DNA of 64,000 nt from Vibrio ruber DSM 16370 (lineage in GTDB: Bacteria; Pseudomonadota; Gammaproteobacteria; Enterobacterales; Vibrionaceae): assembly GCF_900163965.1 (NCBI RefSeq), contig NZ_FULE01000031.1, positions 248,001-312,000 on the forward strand. The letters are read 5' to 3'. The position numbers and the translations under genes are program-made. Shown in pieces: positions 52,426 to 60,895 of this stretch. The notes beneath the pieces are model-generated. The model had not been told where the DNA came from, did no database searches, and saw nothing but the letters and a program-made list of their open reading frames with translations. How positions within the stretch are numbered: position 1 is the first letter of the stretch; each line of letters begins with the position of its first letter.

Positions 52426-54150
52426 ATGTGGGAACAAGGCGTGATAATTGCGATTCTGTGCGGTGTAGTTGCCTGCTTGCTGTTCACGCGGGTTAAACCG
52501 AGTTTAATCTTCGCCGGATCTGCATTTATCACCTTTATTGCGGGGATGATTGATGTCAATGATTTAGCCGCAAATTTCACTAACTCATCCCTACTCACGC
52601 TGATTTTGTTAATTCTGGCTTCTGCCGGCCTGGAAAAGACGCGGCTCATCAGTTGGATCAGTAGCAATATATCCGAGGGGCGGCTCGGTACGGTGATCGC
52701 GAAGCTGGGTTTATCGACAGCTTTTCTCTCTTCGTTCACCAATAATACCGCTGTGGTTGTTTCTCTGATTGGTGCGATTAAGCGCAACCAGCAACACGCT
52801 CCGTCAAAGCTGTTAATTCCCCTTTCTTACACAGCTATCTTCGGGGGCACGCTAACCTTGATTGGTACATCAACCAATCTGATCATTAACAGTTTTGTTG
52901 AAGATGCCGGCTTGCCAAGTCTTGATTTTTTCGCACCGACGCTGATTGGTTTGGCTGTGCTTTTAGGCGGCGTGCTGGTTCTGATCCCATTAAGTTATCT
53001 GCTGCCGAACAATGATGAGTCGGGTTCAGATGAACTGCCTTATTTTCTGGAAGCAATGGTGAGTGATAGCTCGCCGCTGGTCGGGCGTAGCATTGCAGAA
53101 AATAATCTGCGTGCTCTGCGCAAACTATTCTTAGCGGAAGTGATTCGTAATGGAGAAAGCGTCCCCTCTGTCGGGCCGGATTTTATCTTACAGGCACAGG
53201 ATCGGCTGCTATTTTGTGGTGATGTCGAAAGTGTCTCGACACTTCAGGAAATTAAAGGGTTAACCTTGTTTGGGCAGCACCATCTGAACGGACAAAACTT
53301 TGTTGAAGTGGTCGTGAGTTCTTCGGCTAGTTTCTGTAATAAGACCCTGAAATCCAGCCATTTTCGTGAACGTTTTGATGCGGTTGTCGTTGCCATTCGC
53401 CGCGGGCATGAACGTCTGGAAGGGGGGCTGGGAAATATTACGTTAACGGCCGGTGATACGCTGGTTCTTGTGCCGGGAAAACAGTTCGAAGCTCAGCGTC
53501 ATGCGCTGGATCGCGAATTTGTCTTCATCAATGACTTAAATTCGAGTGCCCGGTTAGACAGTCATAAATCGAGTCTGGTATTACTCGGTTTCATGGCGGT
53601 GATTGGTGCGGCATTGCTACACTTACTGCCGATTATCAAAGGACTGGCGATCTATCTGATTCTGTTGGTTGTCTTTGGTATCGTGCAAATTGGCGAATTA
53701 CGTCGTCGCTTTCCTGTCGATATTGTTGTGATTGTCGGTTCGGCATTATCGATTGCCCAGTTGATGATCTCATCGGGATTGTCGCAGCGGATGGGTGAAT
53801 TTTTTATTCACACGATGAACGGCTGGGGTGTGTTTGGCGGCTTGGTTGCCACATATCTGATCACGTTGATTTTGACGGAACTGATCACCAATAACGCAGC
53901 CGCCGCGTTAGCATTTCCGCTGGGTTATAGTCTGGCGGTTGGGTATGGCGTGGATCCGATGCCATTTATTATGGCGGTGTTATTTGGTGCCAGTGCAAGC
54001 TTTATTTCCCCTTATGGTTATCAGACTAACCTGCTGGTCTATAGTATCGGTAACTACAAAATGAGTGATTATGTCAGAATCGGGATTCCTATCTCTTTGG
54101 TCTATTCTTCACTTGTTCTGACCTTAATTCCGGTATTTTTTCCGTTTTAA
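52426..54150 (+). CDS. SLC13-family permease with RCK_C domains, probable sulfate transporter
   Basis: 574 residues. Two blocks of membrane segments (about 1-190 and 385-574) flank a cytoplasmic region with two TrkA_C/RCK_C domains (about 205-365). SSFTNNTAVVVSLIGAIKR and LTLIGTSTNLIINSFVEDAG are anion-symporter motifs, repeated as ELITNNAAAALAFPLGYSLA. Its position inside the cysDN-cysC operon points to sulfate uptake. The start could be this ATG or the GTG one codon before. Confidence 0.88.
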   Translation: MWEQGVIIAILCGVVACLLFTRVKPSLIFAGSAFITFIAGMIDVNDLAANFTNSSLLTLILLILASAGLEKTRLISWISSNISEGRLGTVIAKLGLSTAFLSSFTNNTAVVVSLIGAIKRNQQHAPSKLLIPLSYTAIFGGTLTLIGTSTNLIINSFVEDAGLPSLDFFAPTLIGLAVLLGGVLVLIPLSYLLPNNDESGSDELPYFLEAMVSDSSPLVGRSIAENNLRALRKLFLAEVIRNGESVPSVGPDFILQAQDRLLFCGDVESVSTLQEIKGLTLFGQHHLNGQNFVEVVVSSSASFCNKTLKSSHFRERFDAVVVAIRRGHERLEGGLGNITLTAGDTLVLVPGKQFEAQRHALDREFVFINDLNSSARLDSHKSSLVLLGFMAVIGAALLHLLPIIKGLAIYLILLVVFGIVQIGELRRRFPVDIVVIVGSALSIAQLMISSGLSQRMGEFFIHTMNGWGVFGGLVATYLITLILTELITNNAAAALAFPLGYSLAVGYGVDPMPFIMAVLFGASASFISPYGYQTNLLVYSIGNYKMSDYVRIGIPISLVYSSLVLTLIPVFFPF

Positions 54151-54205
54151 TCCCGATTGTGTTTAAACAATGTATTGATAAATTTACGTATAAAGGAAGA
54201 GTGTT

Positions 54206-54835
54206 ATGAGTATCGCGCCAAATGAAAAAGAGGAACATATCGTCTGGCACCAGCACCTGATCGATAAAACATTTCGTGCGACGTTGAAAAAACAGAAACC
54301 GGTCGTGCTTTGGTTCACCGGATTATCTGGTGCCGGTAAATCAACCGTCGCCGGTGCACTGGAAAATCGTCTCGCGCAATTGGGTTATCATACTTATCTG
54401 CTTGATGGCGATAATGTCCGGCATGGGTTATGCCGTGATCTTGGTTTTTCGGCTCAGGATCGACGGGAAAATATCCGTCGGATCGGTGAACTGGCAAAGT
54501 TGATGGCAGATGCCGGACTAATCGTGCTCAGCGCATTTATTTCACCGCATCGTACTGAACGTCAGATGGTACGAGAGTTATTGCCGGAAGGAGAGTTTTT
54601 GGAAGTCTTCGTCAATACCTCACTGGAAGTGTGTGAGCAGCGTGATCCGAAAGGTTTGTATAAAAAAGCACGTGCAGGAGAGATTACCAACTTTACCGGT
54701 ATCGATGCTGAATACGAAATGCCATTACAGCCTGAAATCGACTTACCGGCCGGTGAAAAGGGGATTGATGCATTGGTTGAACAATGTCTGACTGAACTGA
54801 ATCAACGCGGTATCATCGATACGTCAGCACATTAA
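54206..54835 (+). CDS. cysC: Adenylylsulfate (APS) kinase
   Basis: 209 residues. Phosphorylates APS to PAPS. P-loop GLSGAGKST (39-47), then [20 protein letters not shown] and [13 protein letters not shown], all typical. Last gene of the sulfate activation operon. Confidence 0.96.
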   Translation: MSIAPNEKEEHIVWHQHLIDKTFRATLKKQKPVVLWFTGLSGAGKSTVAGALENRLAQLGYHTYLLDGDNVRHGLCRDLGFSAQDRRENIRRIGELAKLMADAGLIVLSAFISPHRTERQMVRELLPEGEFLEVFVNTSLEVCEQRDPKGLYKKARAGEITNFTGIDAEYEMPLQPEIDLPAGEKGIDALVEQCLTELNQRGIIDTSAH

Positions 54836-54860
54836 TCAGTGGTTCTCGGCAGAAATTGAA

Positions 54861-55754
54861 TCAGACGGTATGGTGAATACTGCCGGTTGCATCGGTATGA
54901 ATCATAAATTTCTGCCCTAACAGCGCTATCATTTGATCATAATATTGTTGGTTGAGCTTATTGCCCAATAGCTTACATAACTCATTACCGGTGGGGCTAA
55001 AACGATAATAGAGCAAGTGAATGCCTTTGCTCATCGCCTGAAGAGACAGATTCTTGCCCTGATAATGAAATGGCAGGGCTGATTCTTGTCCGATTTCACC
55101 AGAGGCCAGCTCGGTGGCATGTAGTAAACCAAGCTCGATCAATACTAACAAGCTTGAGTAAGGCAGCTGAAAACTCCCCAGACTCAGCGTAATCGTAGTA
55201 TCACGTTTACCAAAGGTAAAAATCCCATTGTGTGCCCGCATCCCGACGAATAGTTTACGGCTGCTGTCTTGTCCGAAGCTACAAGCGATAGCTGCTGATT
55301 TCTGCAAAATCTGAGCTTCTTTTGGCGTCATATCTTTCAGCACCTGCAATGCTTTCATCGAGGTCGAGCCCGGATTGGTCACTTCCCGTTTGAGCACTTG
55401 TGCCCACAGGCGCTGCATTGACGAGTTATGAATATCCTGAGCCATATCGAAAAAGCGGTAAAGCCAGTCTTGATCGGGATCGCCTGCAGTCTCATTTTTA
55501 CAGGACTTATGGGCGAGCCTTATAATGCTCTCCAGATTCTTTTGCCGCTGTTCTCTCCGCTTACGCTCTCGTTGTAAGGCTCTTTCGAGAGGCGGTGTCT
55601 CGGTTTTTGTTTCGCTGATCAGCGCATCAAGCCCGTGTTCTTTCGCAATGTTCTGGATTCGATGACCGCTATCTTTAATATAGCGCCCTCTGGAATGGGA
55701 TTTCGTCGTCTCATCATCCTGATGTTCAATGAGTGTAGGAGTGTGTTGTTCCAT
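54861..55754 (-). CDS. TIGR03899 family protein
   Basis: 297 residues, with no signal peptide or membrane segment. A charged Lys/Arg/Glu-rich helical region (about 60-100) is followed by an alpha-helical core (WLYRFFDMAQDIHNSSMQRL, MTPKEAQILQKSAAI). It matches TIGR03899, of unknown function, found in Vibrio and relatives. The ATG at 55754 lacks a good ribosome-binding site; the frame stays open to 55838. Confidence 0.7.
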   Translation of the reverse strand: MEQHTPTLIEHQDDETTKSHSRGRYIKDSGHRIQNIAKEHGLDALISETKTETPPLERALQRERKRREQRQKNLESIIRLAHKSCKNETAGDPDQDWLYRFFDMAQDIHNSSMQRLWAQVLKREVTNPGSTSMKALQVLKDMTPKEAQILQKSAAIACSFGQDSSRKLFVGMRAHNGIFTFGKRDTTITLSLGSFQLPYSSLLVLIELGLLHATELASGEIGQESALPFHYQGKNLSLQAMSKGIHLLYYRFSPTGNELCKLLGNKLNQQYYDQMIALLGQKFMIHTDATGSIHHTV

Positions 55755-55900
55755 GAATAAGTTGATACCGACTGACAATTGAGAGCAATAGTAACAATTT
55801 AACGCGGAATGCGAGAGACATCTAGCCGGATTGATCAAATTCCGCTACTCAAAATGATAATATTTTGTTAAAATTGTTACTACTTATAATTTAAACATTG

Positions 55901-55993
55901 ATGATTCCAGTGAAAAAGGCTCTGTCTGTCACCGTAATATTTATTCTTTATTTTGCACTACTCGGCTATCTCTCAAGCTATCTCGTCGTATAA
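55901..55993 (+). CDS. Candidate 30-residue single-pass membrane peptide
   Basis: The frame is MIPVKKALSVTVIFILYFAL and then LGYLSSYLVV: two lysines followed by a hydrophobic helix long enough to span the membrane. A perfect TATAAT (55885-55890) places a likely transcript start only a few bases before the ATG. No ribosome-binding site is seen, so translation would be near-leaderless. It stops ten bases before the end of the convergent DUF3299 gene. Small size keeps confidence low. Confidence 0.35.
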   Translation: MIPVKKALSVTVIFILYFALLGYLSSYLVV

Positions 55994-56002
55994 CTGTTTT
56001 CC

Positions 56003-56503
56003 TTACTGATCATCGTAAGGTTCAATACGACTTCCTTCAATTTTATATCCGGCATCAGCAACGTCGCTGCTGACAGGCTCTGCTTTTAGTTTGCCTACGA
56101 CATAAATCACATCCCACAACTCCTGAACAGGTGCGCCTTGAGGGAACTTGACGTAAATAATCTGATTGGGTGGCGGCGGCGGTACATGGATACAAGCCCC
56201 GAAATAAGGGACGAGCAGAAATTCAGTAATGGTTTGATCGTCCCCTTCAAGCGGGATGACGAAGCCGGGAATCTTGACGAATTTTCCATCGAGTTCTGGC
56301 CTGACTGCACCGATGTGGCTCTGATGAGCGGGTGTGTTACCGTTATGATTGACTGCCGGCATCCCTTGTTGATCGAACTGATGACGTTCTTTCTTGGGGA
56401 TTAAATCTATCCAATCGAGTGTCTGGGGCTTTTGAGCCCCCCAGACTGAAACTGAGCATAAGGCCATGCACAGAAGCATGACCGATGAAAAACTATTTCT
56501 CAT
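56003..56503 (-). CDS. DUF3299 family exported protein of the zinc uptake operon
   Basis: 166 residues with a signal peptide ending SVWGA (about residue 23). The DUF3299 core reads FVKIPGFVIPLEGDDQTI, PYFGACIHVPPPPPNQIIYV, with a single Cys-His pair that could bind metal. It is the last gene after the ABC permease, eight bases downstream. Its exact role in zinc handling is not known from sequence. Confidence 0.82.
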   Translation of the reverse strand: MRNSFSSVMLLCMALCSVSVWGAQKPQTLDWIDLIPKKERHQFDQQGMPAVNHNGNTPAHQSHIGAVRPELDGKFVKIPGFVIPLEGDDQTITEFLLVPYFGACIHVPPPPPNQIIYVKFPQGAPVQELWDVIYVVGKLKAEPVSSDVADAGYKIEGSRIEPYDDQ

Positions 56504-56511
56504 TCAATTTC

Positions 56512-57771
56512 CTATATTCTTATTGTCATACCATCGCTGAGAGATTGTCGGTAGGCGCTCAATGCGGGCACAAACCCAATCAGGATCCCAGCCAGTTGTA
56601 CGTAACCAAGCAATTGCCATTCATGATAACTCAAACGATCCAGCGTGATCATAATACCGTATTGGGCGTGAATCAGTGGTGCGACAATCGACATTAACCC
56701 ATACAAACCCGCCACACCGACAAGGATACCGGCAAAGGTTAAGGTACTGGCCTCACTGATTAACAAAGCAAAAACATGTTTGGGTTGTGCGCCCATGGCT
56801 CTGAGAATCGCCATTTCACGTCGTCTTTCTTGCAAGCTGGTTAACAGGCTGCTGAGCATCCCCATCAGACCGGCAATTACCACGAAGATCGACACTGCCA
56901 TCAGTGCTTGCTCTGCAACAGACATCATGCCCCATAATTCTTGCAATGCAACACCCGGAAGAATGGCACTCAGCGGTTCTTTACGATATTCATTGATTTC
57001 TCGCTGTAATGCAAATGTTTGAATACGAGATTTCAAGCCCAGATACATGGCTGTAATTTGAGTGGGTTGGAAATGTCGTTTTTCCAGAACGGCTGCATCC
57101 GGTGTTTTACCGATGTGCGCTCCGGATTCCCACCCGACGTGAATAGCTTCGATAGCGCCCAGAGAGACATGAACGGTACGATCAACCGGTGTACCTGTTG
57201 GTGCCAGGATCCCTGTGACCGTAAAGGGAAGATGGTCGTGACGGCTGAAGCCGACATCACTGATTCCATGCGCAATGATAATTTTACTGCCGATATGATA
57301 GCCAAGTTTTTTGGCAACATCAGCACCGATGACGGTATCAAAAAGCCCATGGAACGGCTGACCGGCCTGAAAAGTCAGATGCTGCTTACGTCCGTATTGA
57401 TAGAATTTAAAATAATCAAGGTTAGTGCCCATCACCCGGAAACCTTTATGAGAGTCGCCCAGTGAAATAGGAATTGCCCACTTTACTGCCCGGTGATGGC
57501 TAAATTCCTGAAAACTTTTCCAGTCAATATTATTGGTCGCATTGCCGATGCGGAAAACAGAGTAAAGGAGCAGGTTCACGGAACCGGAGCGGCCACCAAC
57601 AATCAGATCGGTGCCGGAAATTGTATTGGCAAAGCTACTTTTTGCCTGCGTTCGGATTCGTTCTACACCCATTAACAGAATGACTGAAATTGCCACGGTT
57701 AAAATGGTTAACAGTGCCGTTGTTTTGCGGTTGAGAACACTCTTCCATGCCAGATTCATGATGATTTTCAT
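56512..57771 (-). CDS. ABC transporter permease (MacB/FtsX type), zinc uptake operon
   Basis: 419 residues. One N-terminal membrane segment (about 17-37), a large periplasmic domain (about 40-285) and three C-terminal segments with the FtsX core (LTSLQERRREMAILRAMGAQ). This architecture fits MacB/LolC-like mechanotransducing permeases rather than classical metal importers. It sits directly after its ATPase (two-base gap). GGAAAC precedes the ATG. Confidence 0.88.
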   Translation of the reverse strand: MKIIMNLAWKSVLNRKTTALLTILTVAISVILLMGVERIRTQAKSSFANTISGTDLIVGGRSGSVNLLLYSVFRIGNATNNIDWKSFQEFSHHRAVKWAIPISLGDSHKGFRVMGTNLDYFKFYQYGRKQHLTFQAGQPFHGLFDTVIGADVAKKLGYHIGSKIIIAHGISDVGFSRHDHLPFTVTGILAPTGTPVDRTVHVSLGAIEAIHVGWESGAHIGKTPDAAVLEKRHFQPTQITAMYLGLKSRIQTFALQREINEYRKEPLSAILPGVALQELWGMMSVAEQALMAVSIFVVIAGLMGMLSSLLTSLQERRREMAILRAMGAQPKHVFALLISEASTLTFAGILVGVAGLYGLMSIVAPLIHAQYGIMITLDRLSYHEWQLLGYVQLAGILIGFVPALSAYRQSLSDGMTIRI

Positions 57772-57773
57772 GT

Positions 57774-58484
57774 TTAGTTTCCTACCCGATTCAGTTGCGG
57801 CAGACTGATACTGCGATTAAACATGGACTCCAGTGTGGGGTCATGGCTGACAAAGACCAGTGTTGCATTGACCTGATCGGCCTCCTCCATCAGGAGTTGA
57901 ATAAATGCGCTACGGTTATCGTAATCCAGAGCTGAAGTCGGTTCGTCAGCAATAATCAGTTGCGGTGAACCAATCAATGCCCGGGCAGCGGCAACTCGTT
58001 GTTGTTGGCCGATACTGAGTTCAACTACGGGCTGGTTGAGTAAATGTTCCGGCAGCTGCAACCCGGTCAGCAATTGGCGGGCTTTGTCTTGTAAGGAGCC
58101 GGCAATATGGTCACGACGTTGGGCTGAAAAATGGCAGGGCAGCACAACATTATCGATGACCGAGAGATACGGCAGCAGATTAAACTGTTGAAAGATATAG
58201 CCAATATGATCGGCTCTGAAGCGATCTCGCTGTCTGGACTGTAAAGCCGATAACTCCTGACCTAAGACAGAAAGTGAACCTGACTGACAAGTATTGATCC
58301 CTGTCAGTAGCGCGAGCAGGGTTGATTTTCCGCAGCCACTTGGCCCTTTAATGAATAGATGTTCACCAGCACTGACTGTCAGATGCTCAATATCAATTGT
58401 AGGTGGTGCATCCGTAGACCATCGAAATTGCACATTGCGGAGCTCGATGACGTATTCTGATTCAGATGGTTGTGAATCTTTCAT
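57774..58484 (-). CDS. ABC transporter ATP-binding protein, zinc uptake operon
   Basis: 236 residues. Walker A GPSGCGKST, Q-loop FQQFNLLPYLSV, signature ELSIGQQQRVAAARAL and Walker B LIIADEPTSALD. The signature begins LSIGQ instead of LSGGQ, a modest variation. It belongs to the LolD/MacB-type group. The ATG at 58484 has AGAGGA upstream; a longer in-frame start at 58514 is unsupported. Confidence 0.9.
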   Translation of the reverse strand: MKDSQPSESEYVIELRNVQFRWSTDAPPTIDIEHLTVSAGEHLFIKGPSGCGKSTLLALLTGINTCQSGSLSVLGQELSALQSRQRDRFRADHIGYIFQQFNLLPYLSVIDNVVLPCHFSAQRRDHIAGSLQDKARQLLTGLQLPEHLLNQPVVELSIGQQQRVAAARALIGSPQLIIADEPTSALDYDNRSAFIQLLMEEADQVNATLVFVSHDPTLESMFNRSISLPQLNRVGN

Positions 58485-58547
58485 TACTCGAAATCCTCTG
58501 AGAAGGCAGGACATTCAATGTCCTGCCGATACGTGATGAAGTTGATG

Positions 58548-59192
58548 CTACAAAGAGACATTTGTCTGGTCTGGATTCAGCTTAATTGCTGTCTGCTGAC
58601 GATCCGTAAAGACATTGGCATGAATTTCATGAGTCCGTGGGAAATGACTAAACCACTGGGTGGAGAGATGGTCTAATTTTCCGCTATCCCGGCAGGTATA
58701 TGTATATTGGATTGAGAAGGCAGTATGCGTGCCATGCTCATGCTCATCGCCATCATGATGATGTTCTTCATTATGGTCTGCATCTTCATCGTGGTCATGA
58801 TGGTGTTCACTTTCATGGGCTGCGTGATCATGGTCATGGTGCTCGTGTTCATCTTCATGTTCATGGTGGTGAGCGGTCTGACGAACATCACTATGCTCAA
58901 GTGTACAGCCAGCCTCAGTGTTAATGGTGATGAGGTTATCGGCTTGTTCCAGAAGCGCTGTCGCTTGGTCGAGTGCCTGATGCTCCTGAGCTGTTTGTGG
59001 CGGATGCTCAAATCCGACGACATCCATGCCCGGAGAGGTAATTTCAACTAACAATGCATCAGCATCCTGAGCGATGTTCATTTCGACAACTCCGTGAACA
59101 TGCGCTTCATGCTGACGAAACCCTTCTTCGGCCTGTGCAGATACCGCTGTAATGAGCCCTGCAAGGAGTGCAAGGTTATGTACTTTTAACAT
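58548..59192 (-). CDS. zrgA: ZrgA-like periplasmic zinc-binding protein (DUF2796)
   Basis: 214 residues with a signal peptide ending SAQA (about residue 21). The mature start QHEAHVHGVVEMNIA is typical of DUF2796. A histidine/aspartate/glutamate-rich loop (108-156, over 20 histidines) should bind several zinc ions. ZrgA of Vibrio cholerae is the binding protein of a zinc-regulated ABC uptake system. GGAG precedes the ATG at 59192. The downstream ATPase, permease and DUF3299 genes complete the operon. Confidence 0.9.
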   Translation of the reverse strand: MLKVHNLALLAGLITAVSAQAEEGFRQHEAHVHGVVEMNIAQDADALLVEITSPGMDVVGFEHPPQTAQEHQALDQATALLEQADNLITINTEAGCTLEHSDVRQTAHHHEHEDEHEHHDHDHAAHESEHHHDHDEDADHNEEHHHDGDEHEHGTHTAFSIQYTYTCRDSGKLDHLSTQWFSHFPRTHEIHANVFTDRQQTAIKLNPDQTNVSL

Positions 59193-59416
59193 GAAAAAAA
59201 CTCCGTCGTTAAGATAATTTAAATTGAACTCATAATGAAAACCTCGGTTTAGACCCATGTCCGATAGAACTGCGGTGATGATTTTTATGTGTCGGCTGCC
59301 ATACAATCTGTTGTGAAGGCGTAGCCTGTGTTAAAAATCATAAGCCGCGGGCAAATCGTTACACAGTAAAACCTGCCTGATATATCACAGGGTGAGATGT
59401 CCCGAACTGAGATTTA
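59193..59416. other. Intergenic region between the DUF2607 gene and zrgA
   Basis: 224 bases without a gene or terminator that I can see. A second Zur box was looked for and not found, so zrgA is probably read from the upstream promoter or from an unrecognised one here. Confidence 0.4.
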
Positions 59417-59728
59417 CTAAACGACTAGCGGAGGTGAGCGCGCAGAATAAGCCAGAAACGGCAGGCTTATTCTGATAGTTTCAGACGTCGGCTCGCTATA
59501 TCCGTGAGACGCGATGACTGGCAGCACTGGCACATAAGATTGGATTGCGTGATGAATCCCGGTGAAGAGTTGACAGTCATGGTGCTGATGATGAACGGCC
59601 AATGTGTCAGCTTGATGAATAATGTAAGCTGCGCTGAGCCAGAGCACCAAAAAGATGGCAGCAGTCGCAACCATCTTTTGGTAGGGACGAGTCATCGGTA
59701 AACGAATCGTTTTACTGGCAGCCAACAT
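59417..59728 (-). CDS. DUF2607 family small membrane protein under Zur control
   Basis: 103 residues. One N-terminal membrane segment (about 20-40: ATAAIFLVLWLSAAYIIHQA) is followed by a histidine-rich stretch (VHHQHHDCQLFTGIHHA), suited to metal binding. It resembles the DUF2607 family of vibrios. The Zur box lies 26 bases upstream of the start, so it is the promoter-proximal gene of the zinc operon; zrgA follows after 224 bases. The function is unknown. Confidence 0.7.
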   Translation of the reverse strand: MLAASKTIRLPMTRPYQKMVATAAIFLVLWLSAAYIIHQADTLAVHHQHHDCQLFTGIHHAIQSYVPVLPVIASHGYSEPTSETIRISLPFLAYSARSPPLVV

Positions 59729-59753
59729 CGGACATCCGCAGTGAATGGAAAAG

Positions 59754-59768
59754 TGTTATAATATAACA
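59754..59768. promoter_or_regulatory. Zur box (zinc uptake repressor operator)
   Basis: TGTTATAATATAACA is a perfect palindrome matching the core of the proteobacterial Zur consensus (TGTTATANTATAACA). It sits directly upstream of the DUF2607-zrgA operon. Under zinc shortage Zur would release and the operon would be expressed. Confidence 0.9.
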
Positions 59769-59814
59769 ATCAACTGTGGGTGCAAGTGTTATTCATCGGA
59801 TGATCAGTAATCAC

Positions 59815-60444
59815 TTAAAGTGGCATGAAGCAAACGCCGGTTCCCGCGAGTCCGCAATAACCATCCGGATTTTTTGCCAGATATTGCTGGTGGTAACTCT
59901 CCGCAAAGTAATAAGGCCCGGCAGACAGGATCTCGGTGGTGATTTGTCCCTTGCCCTCACTATTGAGTGATTTCTGATAGGTTTGTCGGGAATGTTCTGC
60001 GATTAAGCGTTGTTTGTCATGATAAACGTAGATCACGGAACGGTACTGCGTACCGAGATCGTTGCCCTGACGCATTCCCTGTGTTGGATCGTGGTTTTCC
60101 CAGAAATAACCCAGTAATGTTTCCAACGAGATCTGTTGTGGCTGATAAATGACACGGACGACTTCGGCATGACCGGTTTGGCCGGTACATACTTCTTCAT
60201 AGGTCGGATTGGGTGTATAGCCGCCAGAGTATCCGACAGATGTAGAAATGACTCCGGGAAGTTGCCAGAACAGTCTTTCCGCACCCCAGAAACAGCCCAT
60301 CCCAATCAATATTTTTTGTTGACCTTTTTCTGGTTCAGCCGTGAGGCGGGAGTGATTGACAAAATGACTGTCTTCAATTTCAAGTGGTGTAAAACGACCT
60401 TTCAGAGCGGTTTCTTCTGTAACCATCTGTTGTTTGTCTGACAT
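59815..60444 (-). CDS. msrA: Peptide-methionine (S)-S-oxide reductase MsrA
   Basis: 209 residues. Repairs oxidised methionine. The catalytic motif [12 protein letters not shown] carries the nucleophilic cysteine, followed by [20 protein letters not shown] and GHAEVV. C-terminal resolving cysteines lie in [11 protein letters not shown]. The N-terminal 45-residue extension is as in E. coli MsrA. AAAGG precedes the ATG. It is divergent from tamA, the arrangement also known in E. coli and Vibrio. Confidence 0.95.
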   Translation of the reverse strand: MSDKQQMVTEETALKGRFTPLEIEDSHFVNHSRLTAEPEKGQQKILIGMGCFWGAERLFWQLPGVISTSVGYSGGYTPNPTYEEVCTGQTGHAEVVRVIYQPQQISLETLLGYFWENHDPTQGMRQGNDLGTQYRSVIYVYHDKQRLIAEHSRQTYQKSLNSEGKGQITTEILSAGPYYFAESYHQQYLAKNPDGYCGLAGTGVCFMPL

Positions 60445-60895
60445 GAGTTTACCTTTCTTTCTTCAGGTGAAATATGAATGCTGAACCTTGAGGGCACCGA
60501 GAGTATAAATGTAGTGCATTTTGGATAAGGCGCGAACCCGGTTATTGTTTTCCTGCGGTTAAAACGAGCAGAACATGATGATGTTGTACTCAATTGTGTG
60601 AAAACTGTTAACCAGCTTCCAAACGATGAGTGATAGGGGCTCGATTTCAGCGGGATGATTCTAGCGGATGTGAGTATGTTTTTGGGTGACAGGTTCCGCA
60701 TATCTACCGGATCGCAGTCGATAAACGACATGCTCGGAGCACTGAATTGAAACAAATCATGTCTGAAATGACAAGTGGATGAAATAACAACGTGTATGAA
60801 ACGGCAAAATTTACGCTGAGCATACAGACGAATGACTTATCTACGGTTAAGATATTGTTTTGACGCTTTATCCTGTGACTTGATACAACGGTTGT
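60445..60895. other. Divergent msrA / tamA intergenic region
   Basis: About 450 bases. Both promoters should lie here. A TTGACG at 60860 has GATACA 16 bases downstream, but that would place the transcript start at or inside the tamA start codon, so I do not call it. No RNA gene or operator is visible. Confidence 0.4.

Noticed and set aside
58725..59051. 108-codon plus-strand frame rich in Met, Ile, Val and Phe, looking like a membrane protein
   Set aside because: It is the antisense reading of the histidine/aspartate-rich loop of zrgA (CAT and GAT codons give ATG and ATC). The hydrophobicity is an artefact.
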